Shown: in pieces, positions 1 to 8,099 of the stretch
Layout: the number at the start of each line of letters is the position of its first letter
Numbering within the stretch: position 1 is the stretch's first letter
Assembly: GCF_028736155.1 (NCBI RefSeq)
Contig: NZ_CP117879.1
Location: forward strand, 2,604,001-2,668,000
Length of the DNA: 64,000 nucleotides
Direction of reading: 5' to 3'
From: Flavobacterium sp. KACC 22763
Lineage (GTDB): Bacteria > Bacteroidota > Bacteroidia > Flavobacteriales > Flavobacteriaceae
The notes under the pieces: generated by a model
What the model was told of the DNA's origin: nothing
What the model saw: the letters and a program-made list of their open reading frames with translations, nothing else
The model's database searches: none
Position numbers and translations under genes: made by a program

Positions 1-936
1 GGAAACTGCGATACTGCCATCGTAACTGTTACTGTAATTTCTTCTGTAATTGCAAATGACGACACCTATAATAATATTGGATGTAACACTTTTGGTCTGG
101 TTGGCAATATATTAAGCAATGATTTTAAAGAAAAAACTCCTGTAACACTAGAATTAGTAAGCTTTACCCTTCTAGCCGAAGGAAACAATACTAAAACAGA
201 TCCAAACATCACTGTTGATGCGTCTGGAAATGTGAATGTATCAAGCTTAACACCTGCTGGCACTTATATTTACAGCTACACAATCTGTGATAAATTAAGT
301 TCTCAAAATTGTGATTCTGCAACTGTTACTATTACAGTAATTCCAAATGGTGTTGTAGAAGTAAGCGGCACAGCATGTACTGATGATTCGACATTAGTTA
401 ACTTGAACAGCCTACTTCCTCAGGGAAGTCCATTAACTGGAGTATGGCAAGATAGAAATAATACTAATGCGCTTCAGGGAAGTGTTCTTAATCCATTTGG
501 TTTAGCATTAGGCAATTATGCTTTTGAATATATAATAGCTGACGAAAAATGTCCGAGAAGCATCATATTAAATATGGAAGTCAATGATGACTGTAAAGTT
601 CTAGCTTGTGGTAATGTCTTAGTACATAATGCTTTTTCTCCAAATGGCGACAATATAAATGATTTCTTCAAAATTGACAATATCGATGACACCACTTGTT
701 ATCCTGGCAATTCTGTCGAAATATACAATCGCTGGGGAGTTTTAGTTTTTGAAACTACAAACTATAATAATACAACAAATGCTTTTGATGGAACTTCAAG
801 AGGAAGAACAACTGTTAAGCAGTCTGACGGACTACCAACTGGAACTTATTTTTACATTATTAACTATAAATCTCTGGATGGAAACAACAATGTTCAAGAA
901 CATAAATTAGACGGATATTTATATCTATCCAAATAG
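1..936 (+). CDS. C-terminal part of a large T9SS-secreted adhesin-like protein (5' end outside window)
   Basis: The reading frame is open from the first base, so only the last 311 codons are present. Two similar Ig-like repeat ends are visible about 102 residues apart (NCDTAIVTVTV near base 4 and NCDSATVTITV near base 310), so the missing part probably holds more repeats. The last 100 residues, from about base 600, have the hallmark VHNAFSPNGDNINDFF, then a YNRWGVLVFE strand and a C-terminal lysine. This is the gliding-motility-associated, type B T9SS sorting domain. Proteins of this class are exported by T9SS and anchored or moved on the cell surface. The next two genes code for SprF-like and OmpA-like proteins, the usual partners of SprB-type adhesins. 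The exact function and ligand cannot be told from this fragment. Confidence 0.88.
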   Translation, partial: GNCDTAIVTVTVISSVIANDDTYNNIGCNTFGLVGNILSNDFKEKTPVTLELVSFTLLAEGNNTKTDPNITVDASGNVNVSSLTPAGTYIYSYTICDKLSSQNCDSATVTITVIPNGVVEVSGTACTDDSTLVNLNSLLPQGSPLTGVWQDRNNTNALQGSVLNPFGLALGNYAFEYIIADEKCPRSIILNMEVNDDCKVLACGNVLVHNAFSPNGDNINDFFKIDNIDDTTCYPGNSVEIYNRWGVLVFETTNYNNTTNAFDGTSRGRTTVKQSDGLPTGTYFYIINYKSLDGNNNVQEHKLDGYLYLSK

Positions 937-943
937 TAATTAA

Positions 944-976
944 AACACCTTGTAAACTAGTTGTTTACAAGGTGTT
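944..976. terminator. Perfect 14-bp hairpin after the adhesin gene
   Basis: Arms at 944-957 and 963-976 are perfectly complementary around a 5-base loop, 8 bases after the stop codon. On the + strand the hairpin is followed by A residues, not T, so it is not a classical intrinsic terminator for the upstream gene. It may instead limit read-through or protect the mRNA end before the sprF-like gene. Confidence 0.5.
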
Positions 977-1069
977 AAAAAAATCCGAAAAATTTGATTA
1001 ATTTTGAATAGAACACATTGAAATTCAATGATTTAAATAGTCAATAGTAATTATTAAATAAAATCTACT

Positions 1070-1987
1070 ATGAGAACAAAATTATTTTTCTTCGTCATTC
1101 TGTTAATTACATGTTCAGGGTATTCACAGCAAGATGCACAGTATACACAGTATATGTATAACACAATAAATATAAATCCTGCCTATGCAGGTTCTCGTGG
1201 AGCACTTAGTATTTTTGGTCTTTACCGTACCCAATGGGTTGGTCTCGACGGAGCACCAGAAACAAGCAGTTTTTCAGTTAACTCTCCTATAAATAATAGT
1301 AAACTAGGTGTAGGCGCTTCATTAGTAAATGACAAAATTGGGCCAACAAATGAAAACAACATTTCAGTTGATGTTTCATATACAATACAGACATCTGCCG
1401 ATTTTAAACTTTCATTTGGTATTAAAGGAACTGCAAACATCTTCAATCTGGATGTAAATAAATTAAATCCTGCAGATCAAGGAGATCCTCAGTTTCAGGA
1501 TTTAAACAATAAATTCTCTCCAAATGTGGGTGCTGGAGTTTACTGGCATTCTAACAAAGCATACATTGGTTTGTCTGTTCCTAATTTTATTGAAACAAAT
1601 CGTTACGACGATAATGATGTAGCAATTTTTAAAGACAAAATCAATTATTATTTAATGGGAGGTTATGTATTCAATCTTGACAAATACGAATATGTAAAAT
1701 TTAAACCCGCCATTTTAGCCAAAATGGTTCAAGGGGCACCGCTTCAGGTAGACCTATCTGCCAATTTCATGTTCTATGATAAATTTATGCTTGGTGCAGC
1801 CTATAGATGGAGCGCTTCTTTAAGTGCTATGGTAGGATTTCAGATTACAGACGGACTTTATTTAGGGTATGGCTATGATCGAGAAACTACCAATTTAAAT
1901 AATTACAATTCAGGTTCACATGAGATATTCCTTCGTTATGAATTCTTCTCAAACAAAGGCAAAATGACAACTCCTCGTTTCTTCTAA
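1070..1987 (+). CDS. PorP/SprF family T9SS-associated outer-membrane protein
   Basis: A 305-residue protein with a signal peptide ending near CSGYSQ (about residue 19), followed by the family start QDAQYTQYMYNTININPAYAGSRG. The pattern of many short alternating hydrophobic strands and a C-terminal FLRYEF fits a beta barrel of the PorP/SprF family. Known members such as SprF help individual type B substrates reach or stay on the surface. It lies 133 bases after the adhesin gene and 12 bases before an OmpA-like gene, the same order as sprB-sprF and its follower in F. johnsoniae. Its client is therefore inferred to be the protein encoded at 1-936. Start is the ATG giving the signal peptide; full length for the family. 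Confidence 0.93.
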   Translation: MRTKLFFFVILLITCSGYSQQDAQYTQYMYNTININPAYAGSRGALSIFGLYRTQWVGLDGAPETSSFSVNSPINNSKLGVGASLVNDKIGPTNENNISVDVSYTIQTSADFKLSFGIKGTANIFNLDVNKLNPADQGDPQFQDLNNKFSPNVGAGVYWHSNKAYIGLSVPNFIETNRYDDNDVAIFKDKINYYLMGGYVFNLDKYEYVKFKPAILAKMVQGAPLQVDLSANFMFYDKFMLGAAYRWSASLSAMVGFQITDGLYLGYGYDRETTNLNNYNSGSHEIFLRYEFFSNKGKMTTPRFF

Positions 1988-1999
1988 AAATAAGGTATC

Positions 2000-3943
2000 A
2001 TGAAAAACTATACACTACTTTTCGTTACAATTATAGGCGCTTTTTCATTTAGCTGTTATGCTCAGCAGTCAAAAATAAATGCTGCAGACAAAAAATATGA
2101 TGGCTATGCCTACGTAGATGCAATAAAAATTTATGAAAAAGTTGCCAATAAGGGCTACAAATCTGAAGACATGTTTAAAAAACTGGGAAATGCCTATTAT
2201 TTTAATTCAGATTTTCAAAACGCAGCAAAATGGTACGGCGAATTATTTGCAATGAATCCAAATCCCGAACCAGAATACTATTTTCGATATGCGCAATCCC
2301 TAAAATCAACTGGTGATATGGCTAAAGCCAATAAGCTTTTGGATGATTTTAATGCCATTTCAAAAAATGACAATAGGGGAAAGCTCTATAAAGAAAATGC
2401 AAACTATATGGACAAGATAAAAGAAAATTCTGGGAGGTACCAGATAGAAGATGCGGGCATAAATAGTAGGTACTCGGATTATGGATCATTCGTTTACAAT
2501 AACAAAATTTACTTTGCCTCTGCAAGAGATACCGGAAATTTCATAAAACGTAAACACAAGTGGACAGGAGAATATTTTACTAATATTTATGATGCCGATT
2601 TGGACCCTGCAACGGGCGGTACATCTAAAGTAAACAAATTTAAATCGGCTATTAATACCCGATTTCATGAGGCTTCTCCAGTTTTTACAAAAGATGGAAA
2701 AACAGTCTATTTTACCAGAAACAACTTTATTGATGGCAAAAAAGGAAAAGACGAAAGCAAAGTCACATTAGTAAAACTTTACAAAGCAGAGCTGGGAAAA
2801 GATAATAAATGGACCAATATTACTGAGCTGCCTTTCAATAGCAATAATTATAGCACGGCTCACCCAGCTCTTAGCCCAGATGAAAAAACACTGTATTTTG
2901 CTTCCGACATGCCTGGTTCAATTGGAGAATCCGATTTATATAAAGTAAGCATCAACGCTAACGGCGGCTATGGTCCGCCAGAAAATCTCGGAAATACAAT
3001 TAATACAGAAGGAAAAGAAACATATCCTTATTTAACTTCTGAAAACGAGATTTATTTTTCCTCTAACGGACATCCTGGCTTAGGAGGTTTAGACGTCTTT
3101 GTTGCCAACATCGATAAAAATGGAAAAATAAGCGATATCCAAAATGTAGGAGCAGATGTCAATTCTCCAAAAGATGATTTTGCTTATATAATTGACCCTG
3201 AAACCAGAAGAGGTTTCTTCTCTTCCAATAAAGATGGCGGGCAGGGTTCTGATGATATCTATAAATTCTTAGAAACAAGAAGACTCAAATGTGTTCAGGA
3301 ATTATATGGTGCCATAACAGATGCCGAAACTGGAGATGTGCTTCCTGGTGCAAAGGTAACTTTGTATGATGATCAGATGAATCTTAAAAACTCTGCTGTT
3401 GCAGATGCTTCCGGCCTTTACTCTTTTGATGTAGAATGTGGTAAAACATACTACGTAAGAGCCGAAAAACCAGAATATACAACTAGAGAACTAAGCGTAA
3501 CGATCGAAAAAACAAGCGGCAAAACAAACTTACCAATTGCATTGGAAAAAGCAACGTGCAAAGTTACTGTGGGTGATGACTTAGGAAAATGTTTTGGAAT
3601 TAAAATGATTTATTTCGATTTGGATAAATCAAATATTAGAACAGAAGCTGCATTGGATCTAGAAAAAATACTGGCTGTTTTGAACGATTATCCTAATATG
3701 AAATTAGACATCCGTTCACATACTGATAGTCGAGCTTCTCATCAATACAATGAGGCTTTATCTGATCGAAGAGCAAAATCAACTATTCAATGGCTGGTTA
3801 AAAATGGAGTTTCTCCTAAACGTTTAACTGGAAGAGGATATGGCGAAACAGAGCTCGTAAACAAATGCGCCGATGGTGTACCTTGTACAGAAGAAGAACA
3901 TCAGGCAAACAGACGAAGCGAATTTATTATCACAGCTTTATAA
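2000..3943 (+). CDS. TPR / PD40 beta-propeller / OmpA-like envelope protein
   Basis: A 647-residue protein with signal peptide to about residue 21 (ending SCYAQQ). Domains in order: TPR-like helices (about 25-115), WD40-like PD40 repeats (about 150-420, with PALSPDEKTLYFASD and YFSSNGHPGLGGLDVF), a carboxypeptidase-regulatory-like beta sandwich (about 430-510), and a C-terminal OmpA peptidoglycan-binding domain (about 530-647) with IYFDLDKSNIR, HTDSR, LSDRRA and NRRSEF. It would sit at the outer membrane and grip peptidoglycan. It starts 12 bases after the SprF-like gene and is probably cotranscribed. Proteins of this architecture follow sprF homologues in Flavobacteria; their precise job in surface-protein export or anchoring is not settled. 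Confidence 0.92.
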   Translation: MKNYTLLFVTIIGAFSFSCYAQQSKINAADKKYDGYAYVDAIKIYEKVANKGYKSEDMFKKLGNAYYFNSDFQNAAKWYGELFAMNPNPEPEYYFRYAQSLKSTGDMAKANKLLDDFNAISKNDNRGKLYKENANYMDKIKENSGRYQIEDAGINSRYSDYGSFVYNNKIYFASARDTGNFIKRKHKWTGEYFTNIYDADLDPATGGTSKVNKFKSAINTRFHEASPVFTKDGKTVYFTRNNFIDGKKGKDESKVTLVKLYKAELGKDNKWTNITELPFNSNNYSTAHPALSPDEKTLYFASDMPGSIGESDLYKVSINANGGYGPPENLGNTINTEGKETYPYLTSENEIYFSSNGHPGLGGLDVFVANIDKNGKISDIQNVGADVNSPKDDFAYIIDPETRRGFFSSNKDGGQGSDDIYKFLETRRLKCVQELYGAITDAETGDVLPGAKVTLYDDQMNLKNSAVADASGLYSFDVECGKTYYVRAEKPEYTTRELSVTIEKTSGKTNLPIALEKATCKVTVGDDLGKCFGIKMIYFDLDKSNIRTEAALDLEKILAVLNDYPNMKLDIRSHTDSRASHQYNEALSDRRAKSTIQWLVKNGVSPKRLTGRGYGETELVNKCADGVPCTEEEHQANRRSEFIITAL

Positions 3944-3961
3944 TCTTATCAATAAATAAAC

Positions 3962-3993
3962 AAAAAAAGCTGCCTAAAATGGCAGCTTTTTTT
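3962..3993 (+). terminator. Intrinsic terminator of the adhesin-sprF-ompA module
   Basis: Arms AAAAAAGCTGCC (3963-3974) and GGCAGCTTTTTT (3981-3992) pair perfectly around a 6-base loop and run into T residues, 20 bases after the stop codon. Confidence 0.9.
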
Positions 3994-3999
3994 AATTTA

Positions 4000-4036
4000 A
4001 AAAGTCGTTGTAATTCTATGAATCGCAACGACTTTT
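4000..4036 (-). terminator. Intrinsic terminator of the CAP-domain gene
   Basis: Arms 4000-4010 (AAAAGTCGTTG) and 4026-4036 are perfect reverse complements. Read on the - strand the stem ends in TTTT, 27 bases beyond the stop of the convergent CAP-domain gene. Confidence 0.8.
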
Positions 4037-4062
4037 AAAAAACCAACCTGTTCAATAAATCT

Positions 4063-4569
4063 TTAAAGCTTAACAAATATGTTAGTATAATATTTTTTTC
4101 CTGTAGCCGGATCTGTCGTTACAGACAATCCAAAATGAGTATAATCTCCTACTATATTTTCTTTGTGACCTGGACTATCCAACCAAGCTCTTAAAGCCGC
4201 TTCGGGAGTTTTATAATTGTAAGCAACATTCTCCCCTACTTTTTTTGCACCCAGTACACTAGTCATATTACTAGATCTTGCCACAAAATCGTTATGATCC
4301 ACAACATTATTTGCAATCATATATTTATTATGCTCTTCACATTTAAATGATATATGATTAATCCTTTCCAAGGCATTCAAACCAATACTCACACGGTATT
4401 CGTTTATCAGTCTCATCGTTTCTATTTCGGTATCGTTGTATGTGTAATTTGCAACAAGCGTTTCTGTTGGAGTAGCAGTATCCAAGCTTGCTTCGGCAGA
4501 ATCAGCAGAACATGCGTTCATTGCGAACAAAATCGCAATGAACAACATGGTGCGCGTAATCTTTTTCAT
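4063..4569 (-). CDS. CAP-domain (SCP/PR1-like) lipoprotein
   Basis: I start at the third clustered ATG (MKKITRTMLF, 168 residues), because it gives a clean lipoprotein signal with lipobox MNAC; the in-frame ATG at 4581 would add four residues. The mature part is a CAP domain: INEYRVSIGLNAL, CEEHNKYMI, DHNDF, GENVAYNY and AWLDSPGHKENI are the family's conserved blocks. The two histidines and the glutamate usual for the CAP cavity are present. Bacterial YkwD-type CAP proteins are exported; their biochemical activity is mostly unknown. Monocistronic: own terminator at 4000-4036 and a candidate promoter at 4660-4692. Confidence 0.9.
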   Translation of the reverse strand: MKKITRTMLFIAILFAMNACSADSAEASLDTATPTETLVANYTYNDTEIETMRLINEYRVSIGLNALERINHISFKCEEHNKYMIANNVVDHNDFVARSSNMTSVLGAKKVGENVAYNYKTPEAALRAWLDSPGHKENIVGDYTHFGLSVTTDPATGKKYYTNIFVKL

Positions 4570-4659
4570 AATCATCAGCATTTTAGCGGTTTAAAGTAAA
4601 TGTTGGGGCAAATCCTTTAAATTTATCTTTGAATAAATATCGTTTGCTTTATTGTATTC

Positions 4660-4692
4660 CAAACGTATTCAATTTACCGTTAAAGTGCAAAA
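4660..4692 (-). promoter_or_regulatory. Candidate Bacteroidota promoter for the CAP-domain gene
   Basis: On the - strand TTTTG (complement of 4688-4692), 20 bases, then TACGTTTG (complement of 4660-4667), matching the -33 TTTG / -7 TAnnTTTG pattern. It would give a leader of about 85 bases. Confidence 0.5.
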
Positions 4693-4754
4693 ATAATCGA
4701 TGAAATGCACTTATTTTTTAATTTTAAATATAAAATTCCTACGTAAAAATACGT

Positions 4755-5399
4755 TTACGAAGATAACCTTTCAATCTTCCAAGAAAAATCTGACTGACTA
4801 GTATAACGAATCCTATCATGAAGTCTATTTGGTCTTCCTTGCCAGAATTCAACTTGTAGTGGAGTCACAATATAGCCACCCCAATTTTCAGGTCTCGGAA
4901 TTGATTTTCCCTCAAACTCAGTTTCTAGTTTTTTTAAGTTTTCTTCTAAAAATGTTCTTGAAGGAATCACTTCACTTTGGTGAGAAACAATCGCTCCAAG
5001 TTTACTTCCATCAGGACGAGAATCAAAATAATTGTCTGAAATAACTTCAGATGTTTTCTGAGCAATTCCTTTAATAATCACTTGACGTTCGGCTTCCTGC
5101 CAAAAAAAAGACAAACAAACATTTGGATTAGCTTCTATTGCTTTCCCTTTTTCCGAATTGTAATTGGTATAAAATATAAAACCTTCCTCAGAAAATTTCT
5201 TCAATAAAACCACACGCGATTTCGGAAAACCATCTAATCCAATTGTCGAAACTGTCATGGCATTCACTTCTCCACTTCCACCAAAATCTTCCACTTCATG
5301 AAACCATCGGTTAAAAAGATTAATTGGATCTTCAGGAATATTAGTTTCCAGTAATTCACTTTTCTCGTAAGATTTTCTATAATTACTTAAATCATTCAT
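4755..5399 (-). CDS. pdxH: Pyridoxamine/pyridoxine 5'-phosphate oxidase
   Basis: FMN enzyme that oxidises pyridoxamine- or pyridoxine-phosphate to pyridoxal-phosphate in the cytoplasm, the last step of vitamin B6 synthesis and salvage. The start MNDLSNYRKSY gives 214 residues, the normal PdxH length; the open frame extends 10 codons further into repeat DNA that is unlikely to be coding. Visible blocks: PSRVVLLKKF-like FMN site (SRVVLLK), FIFYTNYNSEKGKAIEANP, LSFFWQEAERQVIIKG, SHQSEVIPSR, and the C-terminal VEFWQGRPNRLHDRI substrate-binding signature. Last gene of a - strand series with rnz upstream; the 126-base gap to rnz is filled with repeats. Confidence 0.96.
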   Translation of the reverse strand: MNDLSNYRKSYEKSELLETNIPEDPINLFNRWFHEVEDFGGSGEVNAMTVSTIGLDGFPKSRVVLLKKFSEEGFIFYTNYNSEKGKAIEANPNVCLSFFWQEAERQVIIKGIAQKTSEVISDNYFDSRPDGSKLGAIVSHQSEVIPSRTFLEENLKKLETEFEGKSIPRPENWGGYIVTPLQVEFWQGRPNRLHDRIRYTSQSDFSWKIERLSS

Positions 5400-5424
5400 A
5401 GTTTTTGATTTTAGTTTATTTTGT

Positions 5425-5527
5425 TTCAAGTTTCAAGTTTCAAGTTTGTCAGGCTGAGCGAAGTCGAAGCCTTTCTAGTTACAATAAGAAACTTAGCATC
5501 TTAGAACCTTAGAATCTTAGCATCTTT
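5425..5527. repeat. Composite intercistronic repeat (TTTCAAG array, GTCAGGCTGAG palindrome, TTAGAANC octamers)
   Basis: Three parts fill the pdxH-rnz gap. First, TTTCAAG repeated tandemly (about 5425-5447). Second, a 24-base unit at 5448-5471 beginning GTCAGGCTGAGCGAAG, also found at 6914 and, inverted, at 6970 and 47340. Third, imperfect octamers of the TTAGCATC/TTAGAACC/TTAGAATC type at 5490-5527, ending at the rnz stop codon. Octamer arrays of the same type occur at 32291 and 51137. Confidence 0.8.
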
Positions 5528-6431
5528 AAAATTCAAAACTCACTCCATCATCTGCTAAAAGCACGTTTGGAAAAACTGCTTCTGCTTCTTTTTTAAATGG
5601 CTCCAAACCATCATAACGAGTTGAATAATGACCTAAAATAAGCTGTTTTACATTGGCTTTTAAAGCAATATTTGCGGCTTCTTTTGCTGTCGAATGGAGT
5701 GTTTTTTCTGCCAATCTTGCTTCAGATTCCAAAAATGTCGATTCGTGATATAAAATATCTGTATTCTGAATAATCGGAATTATCTCTTCGTTGTAAACTG
5801 TATCAGAACAGAAAGCATAACTTTTGGCTGGTGGCGGATCAAAAGTAAGTTTCGCATTCGCCACTACAGTTCCATCATCAAGCGTGATATCGCTTCCGTT
5901 TTTTATTTTCTGATAATACGCTACATGTATATTATAGCGCTGAACAGCTTCAACATCTAATTTTCTTTCATCTGGTTTTTCCTGAAAAAGATAACCATTT
6001 GTGTAAACACGATGCTTTAGCGGAATTGTTTTTACAATAACTTTCTTGTCTTCAAAAATGACTTCACTTTCTTTCGATTCTAATTCATGAAAAAACAAAG
6101 AATAAGTCGTCCAAGATTCTGTTAGTTTCAATTGAATTAAAACAAATTCCTTAATTCCTTTCGGACCATAAATATGTAAATCTGTGGTTCTTCCTAAAAG
6201 TGAGAATGTCGAAATAGTTCCAATTAATCCAAATAAGTGATCTCCATGAAGATGCGATATGAAAATGTGATTAATTTTTGAGAATTTAATCTTGTTTTTG
6301 CGAAGCTGTACCTGAGTTCCTTCTCCACAATCAATTAAAAACAATCTGTTCTTAATATCTAAAACCTGCGAAGTCGGATTAGTAAGTGTTCTGGGAGTTG
6401 CGGCATAACAGCCAAGTATAGTTAACTTCAT
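5526..6431 (-). CDS. rnz: Ribonuclease Z (tRNA 3'-processing endonuclease)
   Basis: Metallo-beta-lactamase-fold endonuclease that trims the 3' trailer of tRNA precursors. The 301-residue protein has the zinc motif HLHGDH (H60, H62, D64, H65), the N-terminal GCYAATPRTLTNPTSQ substrate loop typical of tRNase Z, a flexible-arm region around residues 150-190, and later metal ligands in SDTVYNE and LGHYSTRY. Short-form RNase Z length. It ends next to an octamer repeat and is preceded by a 59-base inverted-repeat spacer after the STAS-like gene, so the two are probably cotranscribed. No anomalies. Confidence 0.96.
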   Translation of the reverse strand: MKLTILGCYAATPRTLTNPTSQVLDIKNRLFLIDCGEGTQVQLRKNKIKFSKINHIFISHLHGDHLFGLIGTISTFSLLGRTTDLHIYGPKGIKEFVLIQLKLTESWTTYSLFFHELESKESEVIFEDKKVIVKTIPLKHRVYTNGYLFQEKPDERKLDVEAVQRYNIHVAYYQKIKNGSDITLDDGTVVANAKLTFDPPPAKSYAFCSDTVYNEEIIPIIQNTDILYHESTFLESEARLAEKTLHSTAKEAANIALKANVKQLILGHYSTRYDGLEPFKKEAEAVFPNVLLADDGVSFEF

Positions 6432-6436
6432 TTCTC

Positions 6437-6490
6437 AATTAAAAATTGATAATTGACAATTATTAATTTTTAATTATCAATTGTTAATTA
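6437..6490. repeat. AT-rich inverted repeat between the STAS-like gene and rnz
   Basis: TTGATAATTGACAATTATTAA and its near reverse complement TTAATTATCAATTGTTAATTA (each quoted over about 20 bases) face each other around a short loop. The array ends exactly at the TAA (6491-6493) of the upstream gene, as in other gaps in this window. Confidence 0.7.
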
Positions 6491-6823
6491 TTAGAAACCT
6501 AGGTCTCTTTCGATTTCTTCCATTTCAATAATATCGTGAGCCTCTAGAAGAGAAGGCACTACAACCAATTTATCTGAAATAGCATTAAAATCAAGATCGG
6601 TTGCTACAATTACAAACGATTTTTTTGCTTTTTTCTGAGCTTTAGATAGCGGTAAAAAAGCTTTTAAATCATTTTCTGAAATATTAGAATCAGCTGATAA
6701 ATCGATTATAATATTTTGTTTTTCAAAGGTTTTAAATTGTTGCGTTACTTTTTCCAAGAAAGCATTTACATCTCCTTGCGTATCTTTAATCGTAACGGTA
6801 TGTCCTTTTTGATCTACTTTCAT
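6491..6823 (-). CDS. Small stand-alone STAS-like protein
   Basis: A 110-residue cytoplasmic protein with no signal or membrane segment. Alternating strands and helices (HTVTIKDT, NIIIDLSAD, LPLSKAQKKAKKSFVIVATD, LVVVPSLLEAHDIIEMEEIERDLGF) resemble a STAS/anti-sigma-antagonist fold: a strand ending in a polar loop, helix, and strand-helix pair. The serine or threonine normally phosphorylated in anti-sigma antagonists is not obvious. It sits directly upstream of rnz, probably in one transcript. Homologues next to rnz in Flavobacteria are, as I recall, often labelled ribonuclease Z by neighbour; the sequence has no metallo-beta-lactamase motif, so that label would be wrong. Function unknown. Confidence 0.7.
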   Translation of the reverse strand: MKVDQKGHTVTIKDTQGDVNAFLEKVTQQFKTFEKQNIIIDLSADSNISENDLKAFLPLSKAQKKAKKSFVIVATDLDFNAISDKLVVVPSLLEAHDIIEMEEIERDLGF

Positions 6824-6892
6824 TTTATATTTTTGAGGGCTTATATTTATGCTAATTTACTAAGTTTTTTTGTTTTTTGCTGTTTCACGTTT

Positions 6893-6993
6893 GAAGTTTC
6901 ACATTTCACGTTTGTCAGGCTGAGCGAAGTCGAAGCCCACGTTTGCAAAGCACGTTTAGTTTAAAAAAACACTTCGACTTCGCTTAGTGTGAC
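6893..6993. repeat. Paired GTCAGGCTGAG palindromic units forming a large hairpin after pyrB
   Basis: A TTTCACG-type tandem run (about 6893-6913) precedes a 24-base unit at 6914-6937 identical to 5448-5471. A diverged inverted copy follows at 6970-6993 (CACTTCGACTTCGCTTAG...). Together they can form a long imperfect stem between the pyrB stop codon and the STAS-like gene start, plausibly acting as a terminator or mRNA-stabilising stem for pyrB. Confidence 0.75.
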
Positions 6994-7021
6994 ACTTATT
7001 TCAAAACCGAACACTGAAAAA

Positions 7022-7948
7022 CTACTGTATCTTAGAAGCCAGCAAATAAATAACCGCCATTCTAATCGCAACTCCATTCTCCACCTGATTCAAGATCACC
7101 GAATGATCAGAATCAGCAACTTCAGAAGTAATCTCTACTCCTCTATTGATTGGTCCTGGGTGCATAATTACGATTTCTTTTCCAAGCGAGTCCAAAAGTG
7201 GTTTGTCTACTCCATATTGTTGTGCGTATTCACGCGTTGATGGGAAGAAATTCACATCCATACGTTCGTTTTGTACACGAAGCATATTGGCAACATCACA
7301 CCATTCTAAGGCTTTTCTTAAATTTGGTTCAACTGTAACACCAAGCGATTCAATATATCTCGGAATTAGTGTTTTTGGCCCGCAAACTTTTACTTCTGCG
7401 CCTTGCATCTGCAAAGCATATATATTGGATAAGGCAACTCTCGAATGCAGAATATCGCCTACAATAACTACTTTTTTTCCAGCAACATCACCTAGTTTTT
7501 CTCTAATTGAATAACTATCTAATAAAGCTTGAGTTGGGTGCTCGTGCGCTCCGTCTCCCGCGTTTACGATACTCGCTTTGACATTTTTAGATAAAAAATA
7601 AGCCGCTCCGGGATTAGAGTGGCGCATTACAACCATATCCACTTTCATCGAAAGGATATTATTTACAGTATCAATCAAAGTCTCTCCTTTTTTAACCGAT
7701 GATTGAGCTGCAGAAAAACTGATTACATCAGCAGATAAACGTTTCTGCGCTAATTCGAAAGAGAGTTTGGTTCTGGTACTGTTTTCGAAGAAAATATTGG
7801 CAATGGTAATATCTCGTAATGAAGGAACTTTTTTAATCGGTCTATTAATGACTTCTTTAAAATGATCTGCCGTTTCAAAAATCAGGTTAATATCATTCTC
7901 ATTGATATATTTTATTCCTAATAAATGATTTACGCTTAATTCTTTCAT
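7022..7948 (-). CDS. pyrB: Aspartate carbamoyltransferase catalytic chain
   Basis: Condenses carbamoyl phosphate and aspartate to carbamoyl-aspartate, the committed step of pyrimidine synthesis. At 308 residues it has normal catalytic-chain length. Carbamoyl-phosphate site: FFENSTRTKLSFELA (S-T-R-T-K); further blocks are SSVKKGETLIDTVNNI, VMRHSNPGA, GDGAHEHPTQALLD, VGDILHSRVALSN and the aspartate-binding IMHPGPINRGVEI. No pyrI regulatory chain is seen, consistent with PyrR-controlled bacteria. pyrR is directly upstream on the same strand, 151 bases away, so the pair is probably one pyrimidine-responsive transcript. Confidence 0.97.
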   Translation of the reverse strand: MKELSVNHLLGIKYINENDINLIFETADHFKEVINRPIKKVPSLRDITIANIFFENSTRTKLSFELAQKRLSADVISFSAAQSSVKKGETLIDTVNNILSMKVDMVVMRHSNPGAAYFLSKNVKASIVNAGDGAHEHPTQALLDSYSIREKLGDVAGKKVVIVGDILHSRVALSNIYALQMQGAEVKVCGPKTLIPRYIESLGVTVEPNLRKALEWCDVANMLRVQNERMDVNFFPSTREYAQQYGVDKPLLDSLGKEIVIMHPGPINRGVEITSEVADSDHSVILNQVENGVAIRMAVIYLLASKIQ

Positions 7949-8099
7949 GTTTAATGTTTAACTGTTTATTTGTTTAATCGTTTAATCGTTTGCTTTGCGA
8001 TTAAACAGTTAACCGATTTAACGGTTCAACTTTTTATATTTTTAATTGTCTAATCATTGAGTTTCTCCGATTAAACAATTAACCGGTTAACCGATTAAA
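7949..8099. repeat. GTTTAATCG / CGATTAAAC low-complexity inverted array between pyrR and pyrB
   Basis: The whole gap consists of short related words (TTTAATCG, GTTTAACTG, GATTAAACAGTTAACCG) in both orientations, able to fold back on each other at many registers. It runs from the pyrB start codon to the TAG of pyrR. A very similar array fills 51981-52100. In principle it could form alternative structures for PyrR attenuation, but no classical terminator/antiterminator pair stands out. Confidence 0.7.

Noticed and set aside
6716..7240. + strand frames of 82-83 codons around 6716-6964 and 6989-7240
   Set aside because: They overlap the STAS-like gene, palindromic repeats and pyrB on the other strand and have no domain features.
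7949..8099. Possible CRISPR-like array or phage attachment site in the pyrR-pyrB gap
   Set aside because: Repeat words are short, degenerate and in both orientations with no constant repeat-spacer period and no cas or integrase gene nearby.
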